Source: an uncultured Oscillospiraceae bacterium
GTDB taxonomy: Bacteria; Bacillota; Clostridia; Oscillospirales; Oscillospiraceae
Direction: 5' to 3'
DNA: 64,000 nucleotides
Assembly: GCA_934597585.1 (NCBI GenBank)
Contig: CAKTSA010000001.1
Coordinates: 103,205-167,204 of the forward strand
The notes under the pieces were generated by a model. It saw only the letters and a program-made list of their open reading frames with translations. It was not told the DNA's origin and searched no databases. A program made the position numbers and the translations under genes. The first letter of the stretch is position 1. Each line of letters opens with the position of its first letter. Shown piece after piece: positions 8,110-16,362 of the stretch.

Positions 8110-9186
8110 ATGGACATATTTCATATGTCAGATATCATTCCGTTGATTGGGCTTCCATATCCTCCGGCAGGCCGCAGCAGCTATAATGTGCCATGTCCCT
8201 GCTGTGACGATAAGCCACATGCCAAGCACCTGAATATCAATCTGCAAAAGGATGTGTTCCGCTGCCCGCGATGCGGCTTTTCAGGCGGTATTTTTGACCT
8301 GTATGCATACTATACGGGCATCGCCAGAGAGAAGGCTCGTGATGCACTGATCGCAAGGCTTGATGTACAAGGAGGGATCACGCAATGTGCAAAAACACCA
8401 GCGCCCGTCGTTACGGAATGCCCTCCAAACGACATTGAGGCGCGTGATGATACATACAGGGCATTGCTTTCAAAACTGACGCTGGCCTCCGATCATCGAC
8501 AGAACCTGCGGAGCCGTGGACTGCCGGATGAAGAAATCAATCGGCTTGGCTATCGAACGACGCCCGTGATTGGAATGCAGGCAATTGCAAAACAGCTTCG
8601 ATCTGAGGGATATTACCTTTCTGGTGTTCCTGGTTTTTATCGGGCTGATGGTCAATGGACGTTTGCATGTGAGAGCCGCGGGATACTGATACCTGTGCGT
8701 GATGCCAATGGCCGCATTCAGGGCATGCAGATCCGAAGGGACAATGTTTCAAGGCGGAAATTCCGATGGGTCTCCAGCTCTGGGCGGCCAGACGGCTGCA
8801 AAGCGGAAGGCTGGGTGCATTTAGCTGGGTCACCGTGTCCTGCCATATTGCTGACAGAGGGCCCGATGAAAGCGGATATTATCCATTACCTGACCGGGCA
8901 AACGGTGCTTGCGGTTGCAGGCGTCAATACTCTGACGCACCTGGAGCTTGTGCTGCCACAATTACGAGAACAGGGCGTAGTTCGAATTATGACCGCATTT
9001 GATATGGACTTCATGACGAACCCACACGTTCAAAGCGGGTATATGAATTTGGTTTCACTACTTTCGGCGCAGGGGCTCACCTATGGCACCTATCTGTGGG
9101 ATCCACAGTATAAGGGTCTTGATGATTATATCTGGGAGCATTGCTTTCAACGGCAAGCACTCCACCAAGAGCAGGAACAGGGATAA
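8110..9186 (+). CDS. CHC2 zinc-finger / TOPRIM primase-like protein
   Basis: 358 aa. Residues about 25-62 carry a CHC2-type zinc finger (CPCC then CPRCG, followed by GGIFDLYAYYTG), as in DnaG and plasmid primases. The C-terminal half has a TOPRIM-like fold: LLTEGPMKADI with the catalytic Glu, then TAFDMDF with the DxD pair, and a C-terminal GLDDYI as in DUF3854 proteins. It probably primes or assists replication of the element. The start at 8110 has AGGAGG close upstream. It is the last gene of the operon; a strong terminator follows. Confidence 0.75.
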   Translation: MDIFHMSDIIPLIGLPYPPAGRSSYNVPCPCCDDKPHAKHLNINLQKDVFRCPRCGFSGGIFDLYAYYTGIAREKARDALIARLDVQGGITQCAKTPAPVVTECPPNDIEARDDTYRALLSKLTLASDHRQNLRSRGLPDEEINRLGYRTTPVIGMQAIAKQLRSEGYYLSGVPGFYRADGQWTFACESRGILIPVRDANGRIQGMQIRRDNVSRRKFRWVSSSGRPDGCKAEGWVHLAGSPCPAILLTEGPMKADIIHYLTGQTVLAVAGVNTLTHLELVLPQLREQGVVRIMTAFDMDFMTNPHVQSGYMNLVSLLSAQGLTYGTYLWDPQYKGLDDYIWEHCFQRQALHQEQEQG

Positions 9187-9207
9187 CATATCCAGATAAA
9201 AGTACAT

Positions 9208-9249
9208 AGAAAAGAGAGGGTGGTGCAAATGTACCACCCTCTCTTTTCT
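9208..9249. terminator. Strong bidirectional terminator
   Basis: A perfect 17-bp stem (9208-9224 with 9233-9249) with A-run and T-run flanks. It separates the convergent primase operon (plus) and the AlbA-type regulator (minus) and can serve both. Confidence 0.85.
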
Positions 9250-9292
9250 AGCTTATATTAACGTCTTTTTCAAGAGAAGATTTCTCCTGGCA

Positions 9293-10630
9293 TCATTCAG
9301 CGAGTATATATCGGATACTTCGTGCCTTCCCTGTCCGCAAAAGCTGTCCAGATTTGAGCATTTTCTTAATCATCCGAGAGGCTGTGGATGCACTCATACC
9401 AAGCAACTCCTCGGCTTGTGGCCTTGTAATCGAGCCATGCTTTCGCACGTAGTTCATTACCTGCTGCTCATTGTCATCAAGTTCCTGAGCAGGTGCAGCG
9501 AAGGTTTTCTCGGTTGGCGCAGGGACGGCTTTTGCTTCATATTTCGCATTGACATTGGGAAGCGTGATCTTGAAGCTGTTCTTTGTGGTGGAAATAATGG
9601 GCTTTTCCGAAGTCCCTTCGTATGCTTCCATTATTTTTGTGAGGCCTGTGCCATATGCCTCAATCAAATGCAACCGGTAAAATACATTGGCGAGATTCTG
9701 ATTCCGACACACCGAAAGACCAGCCAGTACATCTTCCAGATCAATTCCGGGCATCAGACCTCCTATGGACACAAACTCGATACGGTCATCATAAAGGCTG
9801 ATTAGAGCGCTGGCACTGTACGAATAGTCCCGATGGACAAGGAGGTTCAGCAGTGCTTCTCTAACGGCGATTTCAGGGTAATCCCGAACATCAATTCGTG
9901 AGAGCTTTTCAATGGTAGCACGGGTCTGATTGCGGAAGTCGATATACTCATAAATATCGTTCATCTGCTTCATCAGAGAACCGCCAAACTCCCGCCGATC
10001 TTTGAAAATCATCTGCTTGGTTCCCTGAAAAACAGCAACCTTAATGGTGTGGGGATTCTGGTCGGACAGGAGCAACGCCAGGTTGCTGTACAGACCGTCA
10101 TTATCCACGAGCTTCAGCGTGCGCATTTGCTGCGGTCCAAACTCAACTTTACGGAATTGAAATTCCTTTTCGGTGGCCTTAAATGTAAGTTCCTGCTCCA
10201 GGCAGCGCATGGCCTCAAAGCGATCTCCATCAGTCTCCTTGATCATGCGGCGAATTGCGGTATCGGTGGCTGGAACAGAGGAATAGCCCTGCCGGACATA
10301 GACACCCTCCGGGCGCATTCCTTTTTTGGCGATGTAATATGGACGATCTGTGCCACGCTGGACATTTATCTCAATGATTTTCTTTCCGGCTTCTTCAATG
10401 GTCTTGTAGTGAAGGAACATGGTGACATCCGGCTTGATGGAGTCCCGGACCATGTTGCTGACTTGCAGTGCGGTGCCATCCGGGTCATCCAACCCCACAG
10501 CTTCGCCGTCATCCCGGACGCCGATATACAGCGTACCGCCGTCACTGTTTGCAAAGGCAATGATCTCCTTTTTGATGTCATCCACAACGACCGATTTCAA
10601 TTCCACGGTTTCACTTTCCCGATAAGGCAT
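9293..10630 (-). CDS. AlbA_2/Schlafen-type ATP-binding transcriptional regulator
   Basis: 445 aa. Domains in order: AlbA_2 putative DNA-binding domain (residues 1-120; ESETVELKSV, FANSDGGTLYIGV); a middle region; a GHKL-like HATPase_c_4 domain (about 255-350; REALLNLLVHRDYS, GTGLTKIMEAY); and a C-terminal MarR-type winged helix (about 385-445; ITRPQAEELLGMSASTASRMI). Such proteins are common regulators in clostridia and on mobile elements; the ligand is unknown. RBS AAGGAG precedes ATG 10630. Five copies of TGACGAGAT overlap its promoter, so it is probably autoregulated. Confidence 0.8.
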   Translation of the reverse strand: MPYRESETVELKSVVVDDIKKEIIAFANSDGGTLYIGVRDDGEAVGLDDPDGTALQVSNMVRDSIKPDVTMFLHYKTIEEAGKKIIEINVQRGTDRPYYIAKKGMRPEGVYVRQGYSSVPATDTAIRRMIKETDGDRFEAMRCLEQELTFKATEKEFQFRKVEFGPQQMRTLKLVDNDGLYSNLALLLSDQNPHTIKVAVFQGTKQMIFKDRREFGGSLMKQMNDIYEYIDFRNQTRATIEKLSRIDVRDYPEIAVREALLNLLVHRDYSYSASALISLYDDRIEFVSIGGLMPGIDLEDVLAGLSVCRNQNLANVFYRLHLIEAYGTGLTKIMEAYEGTSEKPIISTTKNSFKITLPNVNAKYEAKAVPAPTEKTFAAPAQELDDNEQQVMNYVRKHGSITRPQAEELLGMSASTASRMIKKMLKSGQLLRTGKARSIRYILAE

Positions 10631-10653
10631 ATCTTCATCTCCTTTGACAAATT

Positions 10654-10801
10654 ATCTCGTCACCATTATAACAAATCTCGTCAAACAAGTCAACCAGATT
10701 GACGAGATTCAAGGACGCCAATGACGAGATACATTGATTGTTCCCGTGTGTTCAAGGAATTATCACCTGTTGTACAAAAGCAAACCACAGCTATCTCGTC
10801 A
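10654..10801 (-). promoter_or_regulatory. Promoter with five TGACGAGAT operator copies
   Basis: The minus-strand promoter is TTGACT (10688-10693), 17 bp, TATAAT (10665-10670). TGACGAGAT occurs at 10654-10662 and 10675-10683 (minus strand) and at 10700-10708 and 10722-10730 (plus strand), with a fifth on the minus strand at 10793-10801. The second copy fills the -35/-10 spacer and the first covers the likely transcription start. Repeats within a pair are 21-22 bp apart, about two helical turns. Confidence 0.75.
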
Positions 10802-11168
10802 ATTCAGCCATCATTCCGTTGCATAGCTGACTGGATTAAGTGTCCTAAACTTCATATAGTATTTGGAACATTTAACGTGCTCGGCAAATAGAGCCAGTTG
10901 TTCATAAGGTGCATGCTGAACAGGCGGTACATCACTCCGCAGCCCACGCATTTGTCTTTAATACCCGGCATATCACGAAAACACAGCGAACGAAAGCGGC
11001 GAATGGCGTCGGATATCGAAGGAAGCATGTTCGACCAAATTACATTTGGGAGTGAAAATTGACTTGCGCTATATTCTGTACGCATTTACCACAACAATGC
11101 GTATTCATGCTGTAAATGCGCAGAAAGAGCCGTGTAATTAGATAAACTATTTTTAGGAGGTTATCATT
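10802..11168. other. Intergenic stretch before the parM-like gene
   Basis: No gene is supported. A 77-codon open frame on the minus strand (10852-11085) lacks a ribosome-binding site and a recognisable product; it could be a decayed remnant. TACGCAT/ATGCGTA form an inverted repeat around 11080-11104. A TTGACT lies at 11058 but without a convincing -10. This is where a partition promoter or centromere would be expected. Confidence 0.35.
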
Positions 11169-12089
11169 ATGCTGGTTGCTATTGACCACGGAAATTACTC
11201 GATCAAAACCCCGCATTTTTCTTTTGTGTCCGGACTGACGGAACATACTGTAAGGCCGCCCATGGCGGACGAGGTTTTGGAATATGACGGGAAATACTGG
11301 GCGCTGACAGGCCAGCGCCTGCCCTACATGCGTGATAAAACCAGAGACGATCGGTATTTTGTGCTGTCGCTCTTTGCCATTGCCAAGGAACTCTCTGCAG
11401 CCGGTGCGAATACGGCGCTTGAACAGATTGACCTTGCCGTCGGCTTGCCCCCGGAGCACTATGGCATGCTGCGTGAGCGGTTCGCACAGTATTTCCGGCG
11501 CTACGGGACGGTCAACTTTGTCTATAATAATCAGCCCATGAGCATCGTGATTCGCAATGTCTTCGTATATCCGCAGGCCTATGCCGCAGTTGTGCCGCAG
11601 TGCGGTCAGCTGCTGAAAACATTGAGAATGTTTGTTGTCGATATCGGTGGATACACCACCGATGTGCTGCTGCTTCGGAACGGTAAGCCGGATCTGCAGT
11701 TTTGCCGTAGTCTGGAGAGTGGCGTTATCACAATGAACAACGATGTTATCGGCAAAATCAGCGCACAGCATGATATGCGGATCGAGGATGAACATATCTG
11801 CGCCGTGCTGCGCGGACAGGAAACTATTTTACCGGAGAGCGTAAAGAGGGCGATCCGTGAAGCTGCACAGCAGCATGCAAAGGATATCCTGGACAAGCTC
11901 CGGGAGCTTCAGGTGGACCTTCGTACCAACCCTGCAATTTTTATCGGCGGTGGAAGTATTCTGTTCCGTCCGCTGATCGAGAGCACTGGATTGGTTGCAA
12001 GTGCCTCTTTTGTTGAGGATACGAAGGCAAATGCCGTTGGCTATGAACTGCTTGCGCGAGGCCAGTTAGCTATGCGTGCCGCGCAGTGA
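11169..12089 (+). CDS. ParM/StbA-like actin-family segregation protein
   Basis: 306 aa, usual for plasmid actins. The actin-fold nucleotide motifs are visible: phosphate-1 (AIDHGNYSIKT, residues 4-14), phosphate-2 (VVDIGGYTTDVLLL, about 156-169) and the adenosine loop (IFIGGGSILF, about 257-266). Such proteins polymerise into filaments that push DNA copies apart, working with a small DNA-binding adaptor; the next gene fits that role. RBS AGGAGG is 8 nt from ATG 11169. Its presence implies that the element exists, or recently existed, as a plasmid or excised circle. Confidence 0.85.
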   Translation: MLVAIDHGNYSIKTPHFSFVSGLTEHTVRPPMADEVLEYDGKYWALTGQRLPYMRDKTRDDRYFVLSLFAIAKELSAAGANTALEQIDLAVGLPPEHYGMLRERFAQYFRRYGTVNFVYNNQPMSIVIRNVFVYPQAYAAVVPQCGQLLKTLRMFVVDIGGYTTDVLLLRNGKPDLQFCRSLESGVITMNNDVIGKISAQHDMRIEDEHICAVLRGQETILPESVKRAIREAAQQHAKDILDKLRELQVDLRTNPAIFIGGGSILFRPLIESTGLVASASFVEDTKANAVGYELLARGQLAMRAAQ

Positions 12090-12102
12090 CGGAGGTGTCA
12101 TT

Positions 12103-12468
12103 GTGAAGCAGAATGGGAAGTACAGGTTTTCGCTGCAATTCAAGGCGGATTCCAACGCCAATATAGCAGCGGGTGAGCTGCTTGAACGGCTTGGCAATCG
12201 AAAGAGCGCGGTGGTGGTAGCTGCCTTAAACGACTATATTTCTGTACATCCTGAGATTGCTGCCGGAGCCACCAGAATCAGTGTTAGAATAGAAAGCGAA
12301 GTGAAGCGTGAGTCACTTGAGGAAATGATACGTGCATTGATTGATGAAAAGATTGCAGCTCTTCAAATGCAACCCAATACAGCGACGCCGTACATAGATG
12401 AACAGGTGCAGGGGGATCTGAGCAATGACATTGCGGCAATGATCAGCAATTTGGATCTGTTTGGGTGA
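12103..12468 (+). CDS. ParR-like adaptor protein
   Basis: 121 aa from GTG 12103, chosen because GGAGGT lies 6-7 nt upstream; the frame is open from a GTG at 12076. Residues about 8-50 (KYRFSLQFKAD, GNRKSAVVVAALNDYI) have a strand followed by two helices, the layout of ribbon-helix-helix DNA-binding proteins such as ParR. The remainder is helical and acidic and ends in an amphipathic tail, where ParR contacts ParM. It starts 13 bp after the ParM-like stop, so the two form one operon. The centromere it would bind has not been identified. Confidence 0.6.
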   Translation: MKQNGKYRFSLQFKADSNANIAAGELLERLGNRKSAVVVAALNDYISVHPEIAAGATRISVRIESEVKRESLEEMIRALIDEKIAALQMQPNTATPYIDEQVQGDLSNDIAAMISNLDLFG

Positions 12469-12469
12469 T

Positions 12470-12600
12470 TATAAAGCATTTATCCGTATGGAAAAACGGA
12501 TAATCCGGTTGCAAGTAGAATTTTTTTACTAACAGGCGTATATCCGCATTATCAGGGCGGAAATCGGATTGTTAGTCGCTTCTGCGGCACGCCTCTTTTT
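12470..12600 (+). terminator. Structured region after the parMR-like operon
   Basis: Hairpin 1 pairs 12480-12487 with 12496-12503 (TTATCCGT/ACGGATAA). A larger structure pairs AGGCGT (12534-12539) with ACGCCT (12589-12594), followed by TCTTTTTTG, a terminator. ACTAACA (12528-12534) can instead pair with TGTTAGT (12570-12576), excluding the larger hairpin. Several TATCCG-like words recur, so a centromere role cannot be excluded. Confidence 0.45.
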
Positions 12601-12626
12601 TGTAAAATATAGGTATAAAGGAGACG

Positions 12627-12968
12627 ATGCCGGTGGATAGAAAATCTCTTGGAGCGAGGATAAAAGCGCAGAGGATAAAATGTGGTCTATCGCAAGAGGA
12701 ATTTGCGGAGAAACTGCATTGCACGAGTAGTCATATCGGAAAAGTGGAAAACGGCAAGGTTGGTGTCAGCATCGAGTTGCTGGTTTCTATTGCAAATGAG
12801 CTGCAGACTACTGTAGATCAGCTTTTGCAGGACTCCTACGACTATAAGGAGCAAGTTATCATTCGTGATATCTATAAGCGCATTGGAAACCTTCCGATAA
12901 AGACAAAAATCACCGCATGCGAAATGCTGCAGTATCTGATCGACATCATAGAAAAGGCGCATGATTAG
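12627..12968 (+). CDS. XRE-family transcriptional regulator
   Basis: 113 aa with AAGGAG upstream; ATG 12627 or GTG 12633 could start it. Residues about 7-65 are a classical XRE helix-turn-helix (LGARIKAQRIKCGLSQEEFA, then SSHIGKVENGKVGVS). The C-terminal 45 residues are helical and may dimerise. It is monocistronic between the ParR-like gene and the GAF regulator. Small regulators of this kind often control the decision of mobile elements to stay integrated; nothing here shows its target. Confidence 0.8.
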   Translation: MPVDRKSLGARIKAQRIKCGLSQEEFAEKLHCTSSHIGKVENGKVGVSIELLVSIANELQTTVDQLLQDSYDYKEQVIIRDIYKRIGNLPIKTKITACEMLQYLIDIIEKAHD

Positions 12969-13104
12969 TTCATGGGGCTATGTGTCCTACACAGTACGCG
13001 AAGACACTGCGTTGTTGAAACGATAACTCAATTCTGTAAAATTCCATATTTTGCAATTACATAGGAAGACCGTACAGCGCCAAACCTGCACGGTTCACAA
13101 AAGT

Positions 13105-13136
13105 AAAGGCTGTCCGGTTTAAGCTGGACGGCCTTT
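13105..13136 (+). terminator. Hairpin upstream of the GAF/BTAD gene
   Basis: AAAGGC-T-GTCC pairs with GGAC-G-GCCTTT around a short loop. It may end the XRE transcript or attenuate the next gene. The T-run is only three long. Confidence 0.4.
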
Positions 13137-13160
13137 GCGCCGTTTTGAGGAGGGATTGCA

Positions 13161-14492
13161 ATGGGTCATGACAGAATGATAGCTTGTGGCGACAACAGGT
13201 GTTGGTGCTACGCGCACCAAGAAATGCTGAGTACTCTTGAGCAACGCATAAGCGGAATGACAGATTCGAGAAAAATCATAGAAGCTTCGCTGAAAATCGC
13301 TGTTGAGTATTATCAGGCAGACCGTGCGTTTATCCTTGACATCGACGATGAATTGGATGTTGGCTGCAACACCTATGAGTACTGCAGCAATGGCGTTGAC
13401 TCAAAACGGCGTCAGCTTCGGACTGTCCCGCTGGAACTTCTTCCAAAGTGGCATGAGGCCATACATCGCCGCCGACCGATCATCATAAAAAATGTGGAAC
13501 GGCTGCGAGGTAATAGTCCGGACGAGTTTGCTTATCTTCGCCGGTTCGGGGTCAGTTCCTTGTGCGCAGTCCCTTATTTCAGAAAGAAAAGCGCTGGCCT
13601 TATCGGCGTTGACAATCCGAAGTTAAATGTAGAGCATACACAAATGCTGTACAGTCTTGCACGAATCGTGGCGATGGAGCTTTGCGAGATGCAATTCCGG
13701 GAACGTGTGGCTCTTACGGCCCGTGACACTGAACACAGAGATGCATCACATGTTCATGTTAACATGTTCGGCAGAATGGAGATCATTGCGCATGACGGGA
13801 CGCTTCACGACAATGCGTTTCAAGGCTCGTCCAGCTATAACCTGTTTGCATTCCTTGTTTTGAATCGCAAGAGTGAGCATCCGCTATACCAGTTGGCTAC
13901 GATGATATGGGAAAATGGAGAATCGGAGAACCCGTTTTCCTCCATACGAAATGTGACCAGCCGATTGAGAAAAACGCTTGATTACATCGGCCTGGGCCGC
14001 TTGATCCGGGTCGAACATAAAATGCTCTCCCTGAATCCGGCATATGTAATAACAACTGATGTCGATGGGTTTGATGAATTGAATCGGATAATACTGCAGG
14101 CCAGAAATGCCGCGGATCCGGATATGGCCGTGCTGCGCCACCTTTACGAACAAGTGCTGGCGCTGTATCAAGGGAGTCTGCTTCCGCGTCAGGATCATTA
14201 TCATTGGGTAATGGCAAAGGCGGTCGCTTACCAGAATCAATATCTGGGGATCCTGAATGACTACCTGGAGCTGCTCTATAAGGAGCGTCAGTTTGTCGAA
14301 GTCCAGAAAATTGCTTCGGATTCGCTGTCTATCGACGTATATGCGTCGGCCATGCATTTCCACCTTATCCGAGCATTGCTGGCAACGGGCAGCAAGTCGC
14401 TTGCCAAGGTATACTTCAGGCAGTCGGATAAATTCCTCACAGACGAGCATCGACGAGAGCTGAACCGGCTTTTCATGAATGCCGGAGTATAA
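13161..14492 (+). CDS. GAF-domain regulator with OmpR-like winged helix and BTAD domain
   Basis: 443 aa from ATG 13161 with GAGGAGG upstream. The N-terminus is Cys/His-rich (CGDNRCWCYAH). Residues about 30-180 look like a GAF sensor (SLKIAVEYYQADRAFI, FGVSSLCAVPYF, LIGVDNP). Residues 195-285 resemble an OmpR-type winged helix (MFGRMEI, then SIRNVTSRLRKTLD). The last 150 residues resemble a bacterial transcriptional activation (BTAD) helical repeat domain. It is therefore a ligand-sensing transcription factor of the SARP/LuxR-like group, with unknown ligand. It stands alone between two hairpin terminators. Confidence 0.65.
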   Translation: MGHDRMIACGDNRCWCYAHQEMLSTLEQRISGMTDSRKIIEASLKIAVEYYQADRAFILDIDDELDVGCNTYEYCSNGVDSKRRQLRTVPLELLPKWHEAIHRRRPIIIKNVERLRGNSPDEFAYLRRFGVSSLCAVPYFRKKSAGLIGVDNPKLNVEHTQMLYSLARIVAMELCEMQFRERVALTARDTEHRDASHVHVNMFGRMEIIAHDGTLHDNAFQGSSSYNLFAFLVLNRKSEHPLYQLATMIWENGESENPFSSIRNVTSRLRKTLDYIGLGRLIRVEHKMLSLNPAYVITTDVDGFDELNRIILQARNAADPDMAVLRHLYEQVLALYQGSLLPRQDHYHWVMAKAVAYQNQYLGILNDYLELLYKERQFVEVQKIASDSLSIDVYASAMHFHLIRALLATGSKSLAKVYFRQSDKFLTDEHRRELNRLFMNAGV

Positions 14493-14586
14493 CGGCAGCG
14501 TTCCGGCAGCTTGACTTGAGACAAATTGGATGCAAATTTCGTGACATAAAAGAAACTTTTTCGGGTAAGTTATTGAGCCCTATCTG

Positions 14587-14639
14587 CACCTGCCTATTCG
14601 TTACAGTTGAAAAAACTGTACGCGGGCAGGTGTATTTTT
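14587..14639 (+). terminator. Terminator of the GAF/BTAD gene
   Basis: CACCTGCC (14587-14594) pairs with GGCAGGTG (14625-14632). Inside it TACAGTT (14602-14608) pairs with AACTGTA (14614-14620), and TATTTTTA follows. The rest of 14493-14811 shows nothing supportable. Confidence 0.65.
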
Positions 14640-14811
14640 ATGGGACGTAGGTACCCGTATGCAGGGAGAGGGGGTGATTCCAGTGATTTGATCAGCTGTG
14701 ATCTTCTCCTGTTCCTGACTCTAACTCAATACACAAAAAATCACAGCATGCCATTTTGGTGTGCTGCAATTTTCTTTGCCAGGGTGGCATGCGCTGAAGG
14801 AGGCGCTAAAA

Positions 14812-15231
14812 ATGTCACCCCAGCAAACAGAAAATGATGAATTGCGCGGCAGGTTCACAGTTTGGATCACCAAGACCGCGAGAAATGCGCAGATCAATTA
14901 CCTGCGAAAAGAGAGCCGGCAGCCCAAGACCATACCGCTTGAAACGACGGAAGTTCAATTGATAGCCAGTGAACAGGATGCACTGGAACAGACTGTGTCC
15001 GTTGCGAATGGCTTCGATTTCATGGAGAGCCGTCTGGCAGACGCATTTCGGGAATTGCCGTTGATGCGCAGACGCATATTGGAGATGCTTTTCGTGGAGG
15101 AGCTTTCTCCGGTAGAGATTGCGGCGAAGCTGCACTGCACGGTGCAGCATGTATATAACCAGCGTTCGCTTGCCATCAAGCGGCTGCGTCAGCAGATGAT
15201 GAAGGAGTGTGGCCAGAATGACGAACAGTGA
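14812..15231 (+). CDS. Sigma-70-like factor (region 4 protein) of mobile elements
   Basis: 139 aa from ATG 14812, which has AAGGAGG 8 nt upstream; the frame is open from 14761. The C-terminal 60 residues are a sigma region-4 helix-turn-helix (LPLMRRRILEMLFVEELSPVEIAAKLHCTVQHVYNQ, written here in pieces: LPLMRRRILEML, then SPVEIAAKL, then VQHVYN). The N-terminal part lacks a complete region 2. It resembles the small sigma-like proteins of Tn916-type elements and the SigO (YvrI) half of the Bacillus two-part sigma factor. The next gene overlaps its end and could provide the missing part. Confidence 0.65.
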   Translation: MSPQQTENDELRGRFTVWITKTARNAQINYLRKESRQPKTIPLETTEVQLIASEQDALEQTVSVANGFDFMESRLADAFRELPLMRRRILEMLFVEELSPVEIAAKLHCTVQHVYNQRSLAIKRLRQQMMKECGQNDEQ

Positions 15232-15409
15232 ATTTCGCTCATTGCTGGAAGCGGCAGTAAGGGGCAACTCTGATGCGCTTGCAGCTATATTTGAGCTATA
15301 CATGCCCCTGATCAACCGCTTGAGTCGGTATAATGGGCAGTTGGACGAAGATTGTAGGCAGTTCATTCTCATCCACATTACGCTGCATATATCTGAGTTC
15401 AGAATATGA
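15218..15409 (+). CDS. Small helix-turn-helix / sigma region 2-like partner
   Basis: 63 aa from ATG 15218 with AAGGAG 10 nt upstream; it overlaps the stop of the sigma-like gene by 14 bp, so the two are translationally coupled. The sequence EFRSLLEAAVRGNSDALAAI, then FELYMPLI, resembles the start of sigma region 2 and the small conserved helix-turn-helix proteins found beside such sigma genes (RsoA/YvrHa-like). A combined function as a split sigma factor is inferred from this layout. Confidence 0.6.
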   Translation: MTNSEFRSLLEAAVRGNSDALAAIFELYMPLINRLSRYNGQLDEDCRQFILIHITLHISEFRI

Positions 15410-15806
15410 ATTTTAAGAAAAAAGATCAGAGGACATTAGATTATGCGATTTTTGCTTGTTTTTGCTTATATGAAAGCATCCCCACCTGCACCTTGAAAAT
15501 CGAACAACAGCGCCCCCTATTTCCTCTGGCCGCGAGCGGCTATCCATCTGACTGTGGTCAGATCCATGAGCACATAAATACGGACGGCAACCGTATGCGC
15601 CTTGACCTGCCAGGGGGACAATGATACTTCCGTAACTCGCGGCCCGGCCATGATGAAGGCGGGGGGATGAAATTTCCATGGACCTGCTCGCCACAGGCGG
15701 AGGGTAGCTGTATCCGAATTAAAACCATAATGAGTGAAATGTCTACATATACGCCAGAAATCACGCATAGAGTGAAGCAACAAGCATTCGAGAAAGGAGG
15801 GCAGCG
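15410..15806. other. Gap between the split sigma genes and the small-protein repeats
   Basis: No gene is supported; frames open here lack ribosome-binding sites and family resemblance. The end of this gap (about 15730-15800) resembles the sequence before the second small-protein copy at 16285-16360, so a duplicated unit begins before the gene itself. Confidence 0.4.
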
Positions 15807-15983
15807 ATGGAAGTATTTTTGGTTTTCCCAAAGTCACAGCAGGCAAAGCAGGAGCTTGCACAGGAGCTGGCAAAGTTCCAGTCCGAGCAGGTGCTGAAAA
15901 ATGTCCAGAAGCTGCCCTGTTCCACAGAGCAGAAACTAGAACTGGTGGATGCCGCAGTAAAGCATCTGAAGACACAGAAGTAA
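15807..15983 (+). CDS. 58-aa hypothetical protein, intact copy of a duplicated unit
   Basis: ATG 15807 is preceded by GAAAGGAGG. The protein begins MEVFLVFPKSQQAKQELAQ and continues as a charged helix to a C-terminal LKTQK. It contains one cysteine and no known motif. A second, damaged copy follows at 16363-16527. A terminator comes 13 nt after the stop, so it is probably a short independent transcript. The function is unknown. Conservation of both copies at protein level, rather than only at DNA level, suggests it was once selected. Confidence 0.55.
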   Translation: MEVFLVFPKSQQAKQELAQELAKFQSEQVLKNVQKLPCSTEQKLELVDAAVKHLKTQK

Positions 15984-15996
15984 TACATGACATATG

Positions 15997-16040
15997 AAAA
16001 ACGGACGGACCAGCATCAAGAGCCGGTCTGCCCGTTTTTT
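15997..16040 (+). terminator. Terminator after the 58-aa gene
   Basis: AAAAACGG at 15997 pairs with CCGTTTTT near 16032, and the inner ACGGACC with GGTCTG, with one mismatch. T6 ends at 16040. The following 320 bp up to the second copy show nothing else supportable. Confidence 0.65.
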
Positions 16041-16362
16041 ATATGCATCTCGCAGTTTGTTATTGCTTTTATCTTGTCACTTACATAATCTGAGGTGCCA
16101 AAACACTATCGGCATCATCATCATTATTAGAGTGAATCAGGCATCCAACTCAAGACAATTCTGCGATTTGGCAAAAATATATCCTGCGATATGGCGACAT
16201 AATAACCCCCACATCGGCGCTGTCAAACCTGAAAATCAGTCTTTCGCATCTTGGACTATCCTTCTGTTTGCGCTGCCCTGTTGCTGATGAAAGAAACCAG
16301 CACAGATGTGCCGGAAAGTGCGCATGGACTGAAGCAGAAAGCGCTCTGGAAAAGACACAGCT

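Noticed and set aside
10852-11085. A 77-codon minus-strand ORF before the parM-like gene
   Set aside because: Codon use looks plausible and a transposase remnant was considered, but there is no ribosome-binding site and no recognisable family.
15410-15695. Overlapping ORFs on both strands between the sigma pair and the small-protein repeats
   Set aside because: None has a ribosome-binding site or a known motif; a minus-strand frame looked coherent near 15600 but could not be tied to any family.
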